The notes: generated from the sequence alone by a model not told the origin. Counted from the stretch's first letter, positions 28,909 to 39,059 are shown. The stretch: DNA of 64,000 nucleotides from Pseudoxanthomonas sp. CF385 (GCF_900104255.1 NZ_FNKZ01000001.1:2014001-2078000); one strand, 5' to 3'. Program-made: numbers and translations.

Positions 28909-31900
28909 TTATGGTCCGCCGCTTGCCTGCCCGTAGTACAGATCAACATAGGTCGGCACTCCTTGAGGCGTGGTTCCAGTCATTTGCCTGACGACGTGGT
29001 AGACATCAGGGAGTTTTAGCGTGAGGCCCTGATCACCGCTGGAAGGTCCGAACCCCGAAGAGTTTGGTCCACAGAACGAAAAGCACTTGTTGAATGGGTG
29101 AGTGTGATAAACAAAACGTATGTTCCACTCGGCTGGATTCAGACCCGCAATTGCAAACTGTCGTAGAACCTGCTCTTTAAAAGGCATGCTTTTATAGCCG
29201 AAGGATTGAGGCCAGATAGACCATTCGGAATCGAGGTGCAAGTAACGCATCTCAGCTCCGTCAAGACTCTCAATGCCCACCATTCCATACTCACGGCGGA
29301 AATAACCGTCGAAAGAGCTCTCCCAATAAGATGCCATACGCGCTTCAATGGCGGGGTATTTCTCCTTGAGCGCTGCAAAGCCTTGTGGGATCTCATCTGT
29401 ATAGCTTCCGAACGCATTAGAGCCGCCTCCACTCAAGCTATCCTGGAGCGGCCGCTTAGCTAAGGCTCCTTGAATTGCGCCGGAGATCGCGCCATTGGCA
29501 AACTTCCCACCGGTGGCATCCGAAATGGTGCCGCCAACGATAGCGCCAACCACGGTACGCAAGAAGTCATTCTGAATATAGCCGACCTGCGGCATTACTA
29601 GTGTTGTCAGGCCCGCACTTACGAAGCCATTACCAAACTTTCCGCCCTGAATTTCTGCGGCCACGCCCCCGGCTAGTGCACTGATAGCGACTCTGCCGTA
29701 GGTGACTTCACCGCCGTAGTGCATATCAAGTCCGTAACCAACTGCTGCGGTGAATGCACCAGCAACAGCAGCTTTTCGAGCTTCCTTGGGCGATGCGCCG
29801 AATGTTCTCGCCAAGTCATAGCTGCCGCCGGCGGCGCATGCAATCGCCCAAGGGCCGGGCACGTAACTGCAGCCAACGCCCACTGCTAGGCCGCTGACAT
29901 TTGGGCCCAGCATGCGCATAGCTCCGCGTATCAACCCTGCGCCAGGATTGAACAACGCTCGGCCAATCGAGAACATCCCGGTGGGATCGGTGTAAGCGAG
30001 TGGATTGTTGTAGACGTAGGTGTACGCATTCCAACTCTGACCATTTCCCGTCGATTGCACTAGTGGGTCAGCTTGTAAGAAGCGCCCAAGTTGCTGGTCA
30101 TAGATGCGGCCATTCATGTGGGTGACCTGAGCGCCATCCACGTATTCGTGACCGGTGTAACCGCGCGGCGTGTAATTTGAAGCAGCGCCACTGCCGGACG
30201 GATTGCCATAGCTTCGGCGGTCGCCGAAGGTCGTGTAGTCAAGTGCTTCCGCTACCGTGCCATCTGGATTGGCGACACGGACCAGACTGCCGAGGTGGTC
30301 GTGGAACAGATATCGCGTGCTCTGCACGGCGCCGTTCGCAACGGTCTGCAGCGCTACGCCCGCTGCGTAGCGACGCGCGGTCTGCACACCGTTCTGGATT
30401 ATGAACTCAACTCCGTCTACATAAAGAGTGGTAGTAGTACCATCAGTGCGCTTGTATCGCTTCCCATCGGGTCCATACCAGAAGCGGGTGGTCTGACCGT
30501 TCCCCAGCGCGATCTCATGCGCCCGACCACTCGCTGTGTAACTGATTGTGCGGTCGTTGGTCGTTCCGGGCGCGTCCCGCATAGTCTGGTTGCCGCGATC
30601 GTCGTAGTAGTAGAAGGTTGCATTGGACCCTGCACCTACCTGACTCACTGCATGTGGGCTACTTATAGCGGAGAATGCGGCTGCAGCCACTTTTACTGAC
30701 TTAGTAGCGGCTTCTACTTTGTGCGAAGTATTCGGAGGTTCGCGTCCAACAAGGGGCGTCTCATTAAGCCGAGAAGAAGGCCCGTCATCCAAGCCGAGTC
30801 TGCCGGTTCCGTCACGGTGGGTCGTGGTGGCTACTACATGGCCTGAGGCGCTAACCTCTGTCACGCTGTTTCGAGCCTCCCTTAGAGGCACCGGCGTAAG
30901 CCGCGCGGCAAGCGAGGGGACGCCGACGGCTTGTGCCATCGGTAGCGCTCCCACGCATCCGTCAGCGCCAGGGTAGGCGTAGCCCAAGCCATCCTTGCTG
31001 CAAACATTGCCGAGCTGGTCGTAGGCATTAGTCAGCAAGACTTGGTTGACATACGAGCCATTGGCCATCATTAGTCGGCCTTCGACGACCCGATTCAGGC
31101 TGTCGTAGGTGAATTGCTCGAGGTAGCGGCCTTCTTTCTGGTGGGAGGACAGGTTGCCTGCCGCATCCCAAACGTAAGCTTCCTGCATAATGTTGCAGCT
31201 GATATTGCCGCCGCAAACCTCAGTAACACGCCCGCTTAGTGGATGATGTTGGCGGCGAACTTCCAGATTGGATTGTCCGCCTCGTATCTCGCGAACGACA
31301 TTGCCCCAGGCGTCGGTTGCAAGCGTGCGTGTGTAGGTGTCAACAGTGTTGCCACAGGTGGCAGAGTTATCGACACCGTCACTTGCACATGAAGCCGCGG
31401 GACCACGATTGCCAAACTCGGTCTTGCTCCAGACGCCACTAGCGTCGCGCGATTTCCACGGTCGCCCTAGGGTGTCGTACTGCACTTCTGTGCTGAAGAA
31501 CCCCTCCGCCAGCATCAGGAAGGTGCTGGTGGGTCGCCCCATCGCATCGTATGAGAAGTAGCGCGTGTAGTTGACTTCGGTGTTGCTTTGACCTGACCAA
31601 GAGGCGTACTGGCCAGTAATCGTCTCAGAGATCGGCAGCCCCGATGTATTATCGAAAGTGTCGTAGTCGGTGGTAGCTTGGGTTTCTACAACGCCGCCAG
31701 GTAGCTTGGCGGTGAAACGCCAAGCTCGGCCGCGCGCATCAATATCCCGTTCGGTGCGGTACCCCTCGTTGTCGGTCTGCGCAACCAGTTCGCCGAATGC
31801 GTTGTACTCAAAAGTCGTTGTGCCGGTATCGGGGTCGACCTGCTGGATCTTCCGTCCGAGAGCGTCATAGTCGAAGCTATTTGTGATTACACCGTTACCG

Positions 31901-34900
31901 GCGTCTCGCGTGACACTAACGAGGTTGCCGTCAGCTCGATAGGCGAACTGTGTGACGAAACCGCTTGCATCCTGTGTAGATGCCAACTCCCCCTTGCCGT
32001 TGCGTACTTGAATGCTCGGGTTGTTGCGCTCATCGATTGTGGTTGTAGCCAGGCCTGCATATTGAGAGACAACTTGGCTTCCATCGGCGGCCTGCACGAG
32101 TACTGGGCGACCCAGTAGGTCATATTGATTTAAGGCCCAGGCCCGACTGGGGCTACTGCAAACGCTGGTCACATCTGTGGGGCCAGTCGTTCCTGCGGTG
32201 CCGCTGAGGAAGAACGGGGTCGAAGTGCGAGATACCCGACCCACGCCGTCGTACTCCGTACATACGGCGGAAACGTCTTGGTCGCTCACGCCTACATTAA
32301 ACGTTTCGGTTGCGGCCATAATGGGCCTGCCAAGAACGTCAAAGTACTTCCACTGCCGCGGTGCCGCTGTAGCAGCAGTTTGTTGGCGGAATACAGCACC
32401 GGTGGGGCAAGCTACCGCCTCGGGGCCAGTGGCACACCAGCGATAGGTGACGAGGCCAACCGACCCTCCATTGCCGGGCGTCGCGTACGGTGTGGTTTGA
32501 GTCCATGTGAAATAGTCTCGGCCGAGTCCACCCTTGATGACCAAGCTCCGCACGTTGTTTACGTCGAAGACAGTGGTGGCATCGCCGAACTCGTTCCGCG
32601 CAGCCACAAAACTGGTGCGGCGCTCTTGACCGCTGCCGCCATTGCCGAATGGCTCATAGGTGGCGACAGGGAAGCGGCCCTGTGCGTCGTACTCAACGCG
32701 CGAGTACCGCCGTTGCGCGTCCAGGGCTGAAGGACGGAATGCGAATCCGGTCAGCGAGCACCCTGTGGCCGGTGCAGCGCAGGAGACCGACTGTGTGCGA
32801 TTCCCATAATCGTCGAGCGTGTGCGCGATCGCAGATGCAAGATTAGCAGGGCCGCCAGGTTGCGTGCGCTCTTCGGTCAGGAGGCCCGTGCCGTTCAGTC
32901 CAAGTGCATAGCTAAAGCCTGTGGTACGCACTACATCTGTATAGCCGGGGCGGCGATGCGTGACTGTACTGGCTGTTAGGCGGCCCAATCGCCAGTTAGT
33001 TGTGTCGTCACTGTAAGTGTTCTGCGTTATTTGTGTAGCAGTCAGTGTGAGCATGCCGGTATACGTATCGACTACCGTCTGGGTCACGTTGCCGTTGGCC
33101 CCATAGCTGAAAGCGCTGGCTATCTTGCTGGTGATCAAACCAGTAAACGGATCGCGTAGTGTTTCCTCTGTGCCCTGGGTGCGAACATGGATCGCGACTT
33201 GATTGGACAGCGTACTTGGCGCCATTTCCCAACTTTGCGTGCCATTGGAAAACCACTGTCCGCCAAGATCGGAATGTGCGATTCCAGGTCCGCTGAAGCA
33301 GGCGTTGTTGGGCACTGTTACCAGACAGGTGGGAACAGTGTATGAGCCCGAGATCGCCTTCTTGAGGGTCTGCATCGGCAAGCCGATGAAAGGGAAATTT
33401 TGGGCATAATGTGTCGTCGTGACGACGTGGCCGCCTGACTGGTTTGGGTCAATTGTCTCGATCGTTCCGAATCCCAGAAAGCCACGCCCACCGGCCTGGA
33501 TACGACCGTTTGCGTAACGATAGTAAAGATTAGCCATGGCTCCGGTGTCGCCCGCGCGGGGCGCGCTGCTGGAGGCGCGAGCTACCACATAGCTCGACGT
33601 CAGCATGTCTTGGACGGGCGCGCCACGGCCCCAGTTCGCATTGTTTCGCGAACCGGTATTGCGCCGATACACCGCACTGTTCGTCAGCGGGGCGTATTGC
33701 AATTGCGTCACGGCACCCAAGCCGTTGGTGACAGTCGTGATCACATCGCGCGGCTGGAAGGTCTGCGGGCCGCGCGAGACGGCCAGCCCGACGTTGCTGC
33801 CGGAGAAATCCAAGGCGAGGAAGTCCAGATTGCCATCGCCGTCGGTGTCACTGAAGATCGGCACGCGCTGCTGCTGGTTGCAGCCACTGCCTTGGCAAAG
33901 CCGCGCATTGCCTCCTGGTAACGCTGTCCCGCTAGCGAAACCGCCCTCCGGTAACGCCCGACGCATCGCGTACGCCTTGTAGCTGCCGTAGTTGACCAGA
34001 TACAGCATGTCGGCCCGACCATCGCCGGTTACATCGACAAAACGCGCCTGGTCGCGGTAGTCGCTCAGGGTCAGGATGCCGCCATGCAGGAAGCCTCGGC
34101 CCGTGTTAAGCGCGTAGGCCCAGTCGCCCGAGGCCGTGCCACGTAGCAGACGATCGGACAGGCCATCCCCGTTGAGGTCGGCAAAAACGATGGCATAGGG
34201 GTTGCCGCTGGATACCACGTCGTAACCGCTCAGCAGGAGCGCGTTCGCGTCCTGGGTATCGACGGTCAGGGCGTACAGGTCATCGGAGCGTACTTGTTCC
34301 CAGCACGGATCGGGGGGCGCAGCCAGCATGGAGGCTGTCGGCTCATCCGGATCCTCATAGCGGCTGATTACGCCCCTGGACGACACGGCCGCCCCGCGCC
34401 GAAACTCGGGCTCTCGCTCGCAGCCCGGGAAATTGGTCCAGAGCTCGGCCTGCGTCGTGATGCGAATCAACAGGTCCGAGGCGGCATCGCCGTTGAAGTC
34501 GACCATCTGGAGGAAGCCAGTCTTGGTCGTCGGCGTCCCGGAGATTGTGCGCTCACAATTGCGTACGTCTGGATTGAATGGATCGTCGCATCCCAGCGCG
34601 ATGGGCCCCAGCGTGCTCTCATCCACCACGGTGGTGCGCTCGCTCCCCCAAACGAACGCACCCGCTTGTCGTTCCATCAACCGGGCGCGCAGCCCGCTAG
34701 CACCGGGATAGACGATATCGGTCAAGCCGTCGCCATTGAGATCGGCCAGTTGCACCTGCGAGGTCTCCGCCTCGGCCGAAGCAATCACTGGTGACAAGCC
34801 GGCGATCAGGTTGGTGGTCATGTCAAAGTGCGTGCCATTGGACGGATGCACGCGCCAGCCTTGCCCGGTATAGCTGGAGACGAAAAGGTCATCCAGGCCA

Positions 34901-36354
34901 TCGCCGTTGTAGTCCAGCAGGTGCCAGGCGCCATCGCCTCGAGCGGTGATGTTGGCCGGCACGCAGTTGAAGGTCGTACTACCGTAGGTGGGGCGGCCAG
35001 CGCCATCTTGTGTACCAAGCATACTGACGATCCAGCTGCCGCCCTGGCAGCCGGTGCCGGCCAGGTAAAGCACCGCTAGGTCTTGACGTCCATCGCCATT
35101 GATATCGCCGACCTTGAAACCCTTGAAGTGATCGGTAGCCAGCGACAGGTTCGCAGGCGTCTCATAGCTGGTGAAACTGTGACTGGCCGTGCTCCAACCG
35201 AACAACGTGGCAGCGGAGCAGACCGCTGCTGAACTGCTCCGGCACTCCTGCAAACCAATCAAGGTGTCCTGCTGACTGCCAGATGGGGACGGCGCGTAGG
35301 TGAGTAAGACATGCCGAACTTGATCGTCCGCGCCCGTGCAAGCCACCGTGGCGCAGCTGGTGATGCTCTCCAGGCGCTGTGTCGTGGCGACCACACCACC
35401 GGCCACATAGCCACGGCTCCATTGCGCAGTGGGCAGCGTGGTGTAGTTGAACTGGACTTTGGCATACGGCGCGCTCGCGCCAGTGGATTGGCCGGCCAGC
35501 GCGGCACGACCGGTGTAGCGCACTTCGCGCACATGGATCTCACCAGTATTCGCCGCACCCGGATTCTCGTTGTAGAGATAGTCAATGTAGTTGCCAGTGG
35601 AGTCCTGGAAACGCGTCTGGACCCACAGCATGGCCGCGCCAGGGCTAAGCGGTGAGGTAGTCTCCACATAGCCATCTGGGCGCGTCGCCCCGCCAGTACT
35701 GCTGTCCCGATCGCCGTACCAGCTGATCGAACCATCCTTGCGTTCGACGGTGAAGAACGCGGGGCCGGTGCTGCTGCCGGCGGCGCTGTAGGCGCATATG
35801 CGGCTGAAGCTCTCGAGTTCGGTAGCATGCGCCACCCCACTCATCCCGCCGGCGGAAGGACACGTCGTTGACGAAGGCAGCAGACGCTGGCCATCCAGAC
35901 AATAGCGGTCACTAGTGCTGAAATTGACCGGCCGCGGATTGCCGTCCGGTGTGGCAGCGCCGAGGAAGTCGCCGCCTTCGCGCGTGGCGCGGCAGCGACT
36001 GATCGAGGACAGCCCACCTATAGACCAGCCCTTGCCCAGCGCTCCGTAGCCACCCTGACTCGAATAGCTTAGGGAGAGCTTTGGGACCACACCAGCCGTA
36101 CCAGGTACGGTGTACAGCGGCACGCTGTAAGTGGCCGCGCCGGACTCATCGACGCGGAACTCGGCGCCGGTGGCAGACACTGCATCCGATACGGGATCCG
36201 GCGAAGCCAGGACCCCCGGCGGATTGTTGCCGCCCATAACTTGCGCGACAACCTCGAATACGAAAGCGCCGAAGGGCGCGAGGATGAGGCTGGCCACCAG
36301 CAGCAACAGGGTGGCGGCACCGGCGGATACGCGCGACGAGCTCTGGTCAGGCAT
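28909..36354 (-). CDS. SpvB/RHS-repeat polymorphic-toxin-like protein with C-terminal JAMM-like domain
   Basis: This 2481-residue protein starts with a hydrophobic export or anchor segment (ATLLLLVASLILAPFGAFV). Then come an SpvB-type domain (SYSSQGGYGALGKGWSIGG) and about seven FG-GAP/VCBS-like repeats of the form DxNGDGxxD. Many RHS/YD repeats follow, then the RHS core ending YNNPLAYTDPTG. A Gly/Ala-rich hydrophobic linker leads to a variable C-terminus. That end holds HTHP (2417-2420) and SSGD (2438-2441), fitting the JAMM/MPN metallopeptidase pattern HxH...SxxD seen in DUF4329-like RHS tips. The gene has GGAG before its ATG and codon use looser than the chromosome. Confidence 0.9.
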   Translation of the reverse strand: MPDQSSSRVSAGAATLLLLVASLILAPFGAFVFEVVAQVMGGNNPPGVLASPDPVSDAVSATGAEFRVDESGAATYSVPLYTVPGTAGVVPKLSLSYSSQGGYGALGKGWSIGGLSSISRCRATREGGDFLGAATPDGNPRPVNFSTSDRYCLDGQRLLPSSTTCPSAGGMSGVAHATELESFSRICAYSAAGSSTGPAFFTVERKDGSISWYGDRDSSTGGATRPDGYVETTSPLSPGAAMLWVQTRFQDSTGNYIDYLYNENPGAANTGEIHVREVRYTGRAALAGQSTGASAPYAKVQFNYTTLPTAQWSRGYVAGGVVATTQRLESITSCATVACTGADDQVRHVLLTYAPSPSGSQQDTLIGLQECRSSSAAVCSAATLFGWSTASHSFTSYETPANLSLATDHFKGFKVGDINGDGRQDLAVLYLAGTGCQGGSWIVSMLGTQDGAGRPTYGSTTFNCVPANITARGDGAWHLLDYNGDGLDDLFVSSYTGQGWRVHPSNGTHFDMTTNLIAGLSPVIASAEAETSQVQLADLNGDGLTDIVYPGASGLRARLMERQAGAFVWGSERTTVVDESTLGPIALGCDDPFNPDVRNCERTISGTPTTKTGFLQMVDFNGDAASDLLIRITTQAELWTNFPGCEREPEFRRGAAVSSRGVISRYEDPDEPTASMLAAPPDPCWEQVRSDDLYALTVDTQDANALLLSGYDVVSSGNPYAIVFADLNGDGLSDRLLRGTASGDWAYALNTGRGFLHGGILTLSDYRDQARFVDVTGDGRADMLYLVNYGSYKAYAMRRALPEGGFASGTALPGGNARLCQGSGCNQQQRVPIFSDTDGDGNLDFLALDFSGSNVGLAVSRGPQTFQPRDVITTVTNGLGAVTQLQYAPLTNSAVYRRNTGSRNNANWGRGAPVQDMLTSSYVVARASSSAPRAGDTGAMANLYYRYANGRIQAGGRGFLGFGTIETIDPNQSGGHVVTTTHYAQNFPFIGLPMQTLKKAISGSYTVPTCLVTVPNNACFSGPGIAHSDLGGQWFSNGTQSWEMAPSTLSNQVAIHVRTQGTEETLRDPFTGLITSKIASAFSYGANGNVTQTVVDTYTGMLTLTATQITQNTYSDDTTNWRLGRLTASTVTHRRPGYTDVVRTTGFSYALGLNGTGLLTEERTQPGGPANLASAIAHTLDDYGNRTQSVSCAAPATGCSLTGFAFRPSALDAQRRYSRVEYDAQGRFPVATYEPFGNGGSGQERRTSFVAARNEFGDATTVFDVNNVRSLVIKGGLGRDYFTWTQTTPYATPGNGGSVGLVTYRWCATGPEAVACPTGAVFRQQTAATAAPRQWKYFDVLGRPIMAATETFNVGVSDQDVSAVCTEYDGVGRVSRTSTPFFLSGTAGTTGPTDVTSVCSSPSRAWALNQYDLLGRPVLVQAADGSQVVSQYAGLATTTIDERNNPSIQVRNGKGELASTQDASGFVTQFAYRADGNLVSVTRDAGNGVITNSFDYDALGRKIQQVDPDTGTTTFEYNAFGELVAQTDNEGYRTERDIDARGRAWRFTAKLPGGVVETQATTDYDTFDNTSGLPISETITGQYASWSGQSNTEVNYTRYFSYDAMGRPTSTFLMLAEGFFSTEVQYDTLGRPWKSRDASGVWSKTEFGNRGPAASCASDGVDNSATCGNTVDTYTRTLATDAWGNVVREIRGGQSNLEVRRQHHPLSGRVTEVCGGNISCNIMQEAYVWDAAGNLSSHQKEGRYLEQFTYDSLNRVVEGRLMMANGSYVNQVLLTNAYDQLGNVCSKDGLGYAYPGADGCVGALPMAQAVGVPSLAARLTPVPLREARNSVTEVSASGHVVATTTHRDGTGRLGLDDGPSSRLNETPLVGREPPNTSHKVEAATKSVKVAAAAFSAISSPHAVSQVGAGSNATFYYYDDRGNQTMRDAPGTTNDRTISYTASGRAHEIALGNGQTTRFWYGPDGKRYKRTDGTTTTLYVDGVEFIIQNGVQTARRYAAGVALQTVANGAVQSTRYLFHDHLGSLVRVANPDGTVAEALDYTTFGDRRSYGNPSGSGAASNYTPRGYTGHEYVDGAQVTHMNGRIYDQQLGRFLQADPLVQSTGNGQSWNAYTYVYNNPLAYTDPTGMFSIGRALFNPGAGLIRGAMRMLGPNVSGLAVGVGCSYVPGPWAIACAAGGSYDLARTFGASPKEARKAAVAGAFTAAVGYGLDMHYGGEVTYGRVAISALAGGVAAEIQGGKFGNGFVSAGLTTLVMPQVGYIQNDFLRTVVGAIVGGTISDATGGKFANGAISGAIQGALAKRPLQDSLSGGGSNAFGSYTDEIPQGFAALKEKYPAIEARMASYWESSFDGYFRREYGMVGIESLDGAEMRYLHLDSEWSIWPQSFGYKSMPFKEQVLRQFAIAGLNPAEWNIRFVYHTHPFNKCFSFCGPNSSGFGPSSGDQGLTLKLPDVYHVVRQMTGTTPQGVPTYVDLYYGQASGGP

Positions 36355-36881
36355 GCGGAACTCCGTTTCCGCGATGGACTGTGCCCGCGCGGTTCATCAC
36401 GGTGGCAACGACAATCCCTGTTGAAGCCTTACTGCGACCGGCCCGTACCGGGATTGCAGACCGCGAGATCGGTCGTTCCCCTAGCTCGCGTGGCGGCAGT
36501 ATCCGCACACTTCTGGTCGGTTCGCAACGGGATATTTCGGTAAATTCGTGTACTAGTGTTGGGGGCGCTTCCGAAAGCTGCGTTTGCGTCTTGTTCGGCA
36601 GTTTCCACAGTTTGTTGAGGTATGCCGGGCAGGGCTTTGGCGCCGGCTCGGCCTATGCGGTGGCTATAGGAAGGAGAGGTATGGACGGGGGGTTCCATGC
36701 TGAGGACCGGTTGAGTCCGCGCAATTGGTCGGCTGAAGCGGGTTGAGACGAGCCACTTCTCGGGGACTATATGCGCGTGTCGGGAAGTCGCGTGAAGTTG
36801 CGGGAATCTGAAAAAAAAAGCGATTGACGGGCTACATCTCGTGGTTAAGGTGGGTCGTACCTTCGAACAAAGAGGTACACC
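36355..36881. other. 527-bp intergenic region between the RHS gene and alpA
   Basis: No credible gene is visible on either strand. The region must contain divergent promoters for the RHS gene (minus) and the satellite core (plus). A run of nine A residues near 36811 is followed by TTGACG (36824-36829), a possible -35 for alpA with a weak -10 around 36846. GTACC and GGTAC arms (36857 and 36874) flank the start of the alpA leader and could fold over its AGAGG ribosome-binding site. Confidence 0.5.
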
Positions 36882-37133
36882 ATGAAGTCCCCACTGTCGG
36901 CCACCACCGCAGCACATGTTCGCGAAGGTGAGCGCCTTCTGCGCTTGCCCCAAGTCCTCGCAATCATCCCCGTTTCTCGCACCGAGTGGTATCGGCGCCT
37001 CGCGTCCGGTGAGGCTCCGCAGCCCGTGGAACTTGGCCCCCGGGCTCGCGCTTGGCGCCTATCCGACGTCAACGATTACCTGGTGCGCATCGCTGCGCGC
37101 GATCGCTCGCAAGTCGGAGCCGTCACGAAGTGA
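36882..37133 (+). CDS. AlpA-family helix-turn-helix regulator / excisionase
   Basis: The 83-residue protein has the AlpA/MerR-like winged-helix pattern LLRLPQVLAIIPVSRTEWYRRLASGEAPQPVELGPR, then AWRLSDVNDYLVRIAARD. In P4 and Gram-negative phage-inducible islands AlpA activates excision or the replication module. It is the first gene of the rightward core, preceded by AGAGG, and is followed by a stem-loop and the RepA-type gene. Confidence 0.88.
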   Translation: MKSPLSATTAAHVREGERLLRLPQVLAIIPVSRTEWYRRLASGEAPQPVELGPRARAWRLSDVNDYLVRIAARDRSQVGAVTK

Positions 37134-37170
37134 ACCCCCGGCAACCCTTCAATCAAGGATTGCCGAGGGT
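37134..37170 (+). promoter_or_regulatory. long stem-loop between alpA and rep
   Basis: Directly after the alpA stop the arms ACCC-CGGCAA-CCTT and AAGG-TTGCCG-GGGT pair as 14 base pairs with two single mismatches or bulges and a CAATC loop. No T tract follows, so it is not a classical terminator. It could be an attenuator, an mRNA-processing site or an sRNA target between the two genes. Confidence 0.5.
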
Positions 37171-37254
37171 CGGAGTGATGGCCAAAGTCATGCGCATGTT
37201 CTTTATGACGCGCGTCCAAAGCCTTGACGGCCATCGCCCACGCAGGGTGGTCGC

Positions 37255-38421
37255 ATGAACGATTCCCGTCGAAGCAATCGCAAGCCAGTCCCACCCGTGC
37301 CCGTCCTGCAGGCGGTCGACCTGACGGACCTATCGAAGGCGACGCCTCCGACCGCTGATTACGTCATCTCGGGTCTGCTGCCCTCGGCACTGGTCCTGCT
37401 TGGTGGCCACGGTGGTGCGGGCAAGTCGATTATTGCGCTGGTCATCGCGGTGCATGTGGCCGCTGGCGTGCCCTTCGCTGGTCATCCGGTACGTAGTGGC
37501 CGCGTGGTGTTCGTGTCGCTGGAAGACCCAGCGCAACTGCTGCGGTGGCGCGTGCGCAGGGTGTGCGATGCGTTCGGGTTGGACGCCGCGACGGTTGTTG
37601 AGAACCTTCTGATCCTGGACGGCGCGGACATCGAGGCGTCACTTGTGGTCGAAGAGATCGACGAGGGACGCCGGCGGATGGTGCCCACGATCACCATGGT
37701 CGAGATTGCTGACGCGGCGCGCTACGGGGCGGTCCTGGTCATCATCGACAACGCCAGTGACGCCTTCGATGGAAACGAGAACGACCGGCGGCAAGTACGC
37801 GCGTTCATGCGTGCGCTTGCCCAATTGGGACGCGACGCCGGGGCCGCGGTCCTTTTGCTTGCCCACATCGACAAATCGGCCGCCCGCTACGGCGCGCTTG
37901 GCAACTCGTACTCCGGCTCGACCGCCTGGCACAACAGCGCCCGCTCGCGCTTCGTCGTTACGACCGAGGATGGACTGGTCGTGCTCAAGATGGAAAAGAA
38001 CAACCTGGGCCGGCTTGCCGAGCCTCTCCACTTCCGATGGGATGATCACGGCGTTCTCATTCCGACGGCACCCGGAGATACGGCCGCCAACGACGACCGA
38101 GACCCGCACCTGGCTGCTGACAACGAGGCGATCATGCGATGCCTAGCTCGTGCGTTGCATGAGCGCAACACGGTGCCCACTGGCCGCACCGGGCCGAGCA
38201 ATACCCACGCCGTGCTCAAGACTCATCCGGATCTGCCGGGCTGGGCGCAGAAGGACAAGAGCCGATTCTGGGCGGCTATCACGCGCCTGCAGCGGGTCGG
38301 CTGGATCGAGCGGGTCGAGTACACCACTGCGAGCCGCAACAGGTCGGAACGCTGGGCCATCGGACCCAAGGCGCCGGACCAGTTCACCCGGGTGCCCATC
38401 TGGGCGGGAGACGTCCCGTGA
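37255..38421 (+). CDS. RepA-like AAA ATPase / replicative helicase of the island
   Basis: The 388-residue protein resembles the RSF1010 RepA/AAA_25 group of hexameric replicative helicases. It has Walker A GGHGGAGKS (residues 50-58) and Walker B VLVIIDNASD (near 155). The motif AVLLLAHIDKSAARYG follows, with a C-terminal winged-helix-like part that senses DNA (WAAITRLQRVGWIERVEY). It probably unwinds DNA to replicate the excised element. No separate primase is seen, so priming must come from elsewhere. It lies between the alpA hairpin and a repeat-rich stretch that may be the origin. Confidence 0.85.
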   Translation: MNDSRRSNRKPVPPVPVLQAVDLTDLSKATPPTADYVISGLLPSALVLLGGHGGAGKSIIALVIAVHVAAGVPFAGHPVRSGRVVFVSLEDPAQLLRWRVRRVCDAFGLDAATVVENLLILDGADIEASLVVEEIDEGRRRMVPTITMVEIADAARYGAVLVIIDNASDAFDGNENDRRQVRAFMRALAQLGRDAGAAVLLLAHIDKSAARYGALGNSYSGSTAWHNSARSRFVVTTEDGLVVLKMEKNNLGRLAEPLHFRWDDHGVLIPTAPGDTAANDDRDPHLAADNEAIMRCLARALHERNTVPTGRTGPSNTHAVLKTHPDLPGWAQKDKSRFWAAITRLQRVGWIERVEYTTASRNRSERWAIGPKAPDQFTRVPIWAGDVP

Positions 38422-38545
38422 TGCGTGCGTTCCCGCGCGTGCGTTTGTTCCCCCATACCCCCTGCGAAGGAACGCACGCAAGGGCGCGTCCCTTCGCGTG
38501 GGTTCAAACCCACGAAGAACTCACGAAACCCACGAGGGCACATCA
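38422..38545. other. repeat-rich stretch after rep, candidate replication origin or packaging site
   Basis: An 11-bp inverted repeat, GCGTGCGTTCC at 38423-38433 and GGAACGCACGC at 38469-38479, is followed by a GTGGGTT/AACCCAC hairpin near 38498. Three short direct repeats, CACGAA, CACGAA and CACGAG at 38511, 38522 and 38531, come next. This density lies immediately downstream of the Rep gene. Function is inferred from position only. Confidence 0.4.
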
Positions 38546-38902
38546 ATGACCAATACCCTGGACGCCGCCGACCTCGACACGGCCTTTCATGCCCTCGCGC
38601 GCATCGGCCGGCGCCGTGGTCGCCTCGATCCGACCATCGGCACGCTCGATCGTGCGCTGGTCGACTCACTTACTGGGCTGCAGGAACTACGCGCGCATCT
38701 TGACCGCGAAACCGTGGCTGCGGGCCTCGCCTCACCGTACATCGCCCGTCATCTGCAGCCGACCAGCTCGACACGCCTCGCTGCTGCCCAAGCGCAACAG
38801 GAACAGCGCGTCCACGAACTGGCCGCGCAGGTTGAACGCGAGCGCAGGAGCGCCGTGAATGGACGGCGGGGATGGGCGGATAGGGAGACGAGCGCGCCGT
38901 GA
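38546..38902 (+). CDS. small helical protein of unknown function (island)
   Basis: The 118-residue protein starts MTNTLDAADLDTAFHALARIGRR. It is mostly helical, with RTxx/Arg-rich stretches and a coiled-coil-like end (AAAQAQQEQRVHELAAQVERERR). The ATG at 38546 was chosen because GAGGG lies upstream. I do not recognise it. It lies between the putative origin and two related small genes. Confidence 0.65.
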   Translation: MTNTLDAADLDTAFHALARIGRRRGRLDPTIGTLDRALVDSLTGLQELRAHLDRETVAAGLASPYIARHLQPTSSTRLAAAQAQQEQRVHELAAQVERERRSAVNGRRGWADRETSAP

Positions 38903-39059
38903 TAGCCGGCCTGCTAGCCGTCCCCCTGATGTCGCGGGTCCTCCCTGAGGGGGAGGGGGTGACGGGGGACGGAGACCGCCCGGCCTCACTACATGAACCC
39001 GCCGACGAATTTCAGACCGATTCCGCCGCCACGGGCGGCAACAACGAGGAGCAACAGCA

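Noticed and set aside
36429..36953. A 174-codon minus-strand frame between the RHS gene and alpA
   Set aside because: It overlaps the start of alpA, has no ribosome-binding site and its translation resembles no protein family.
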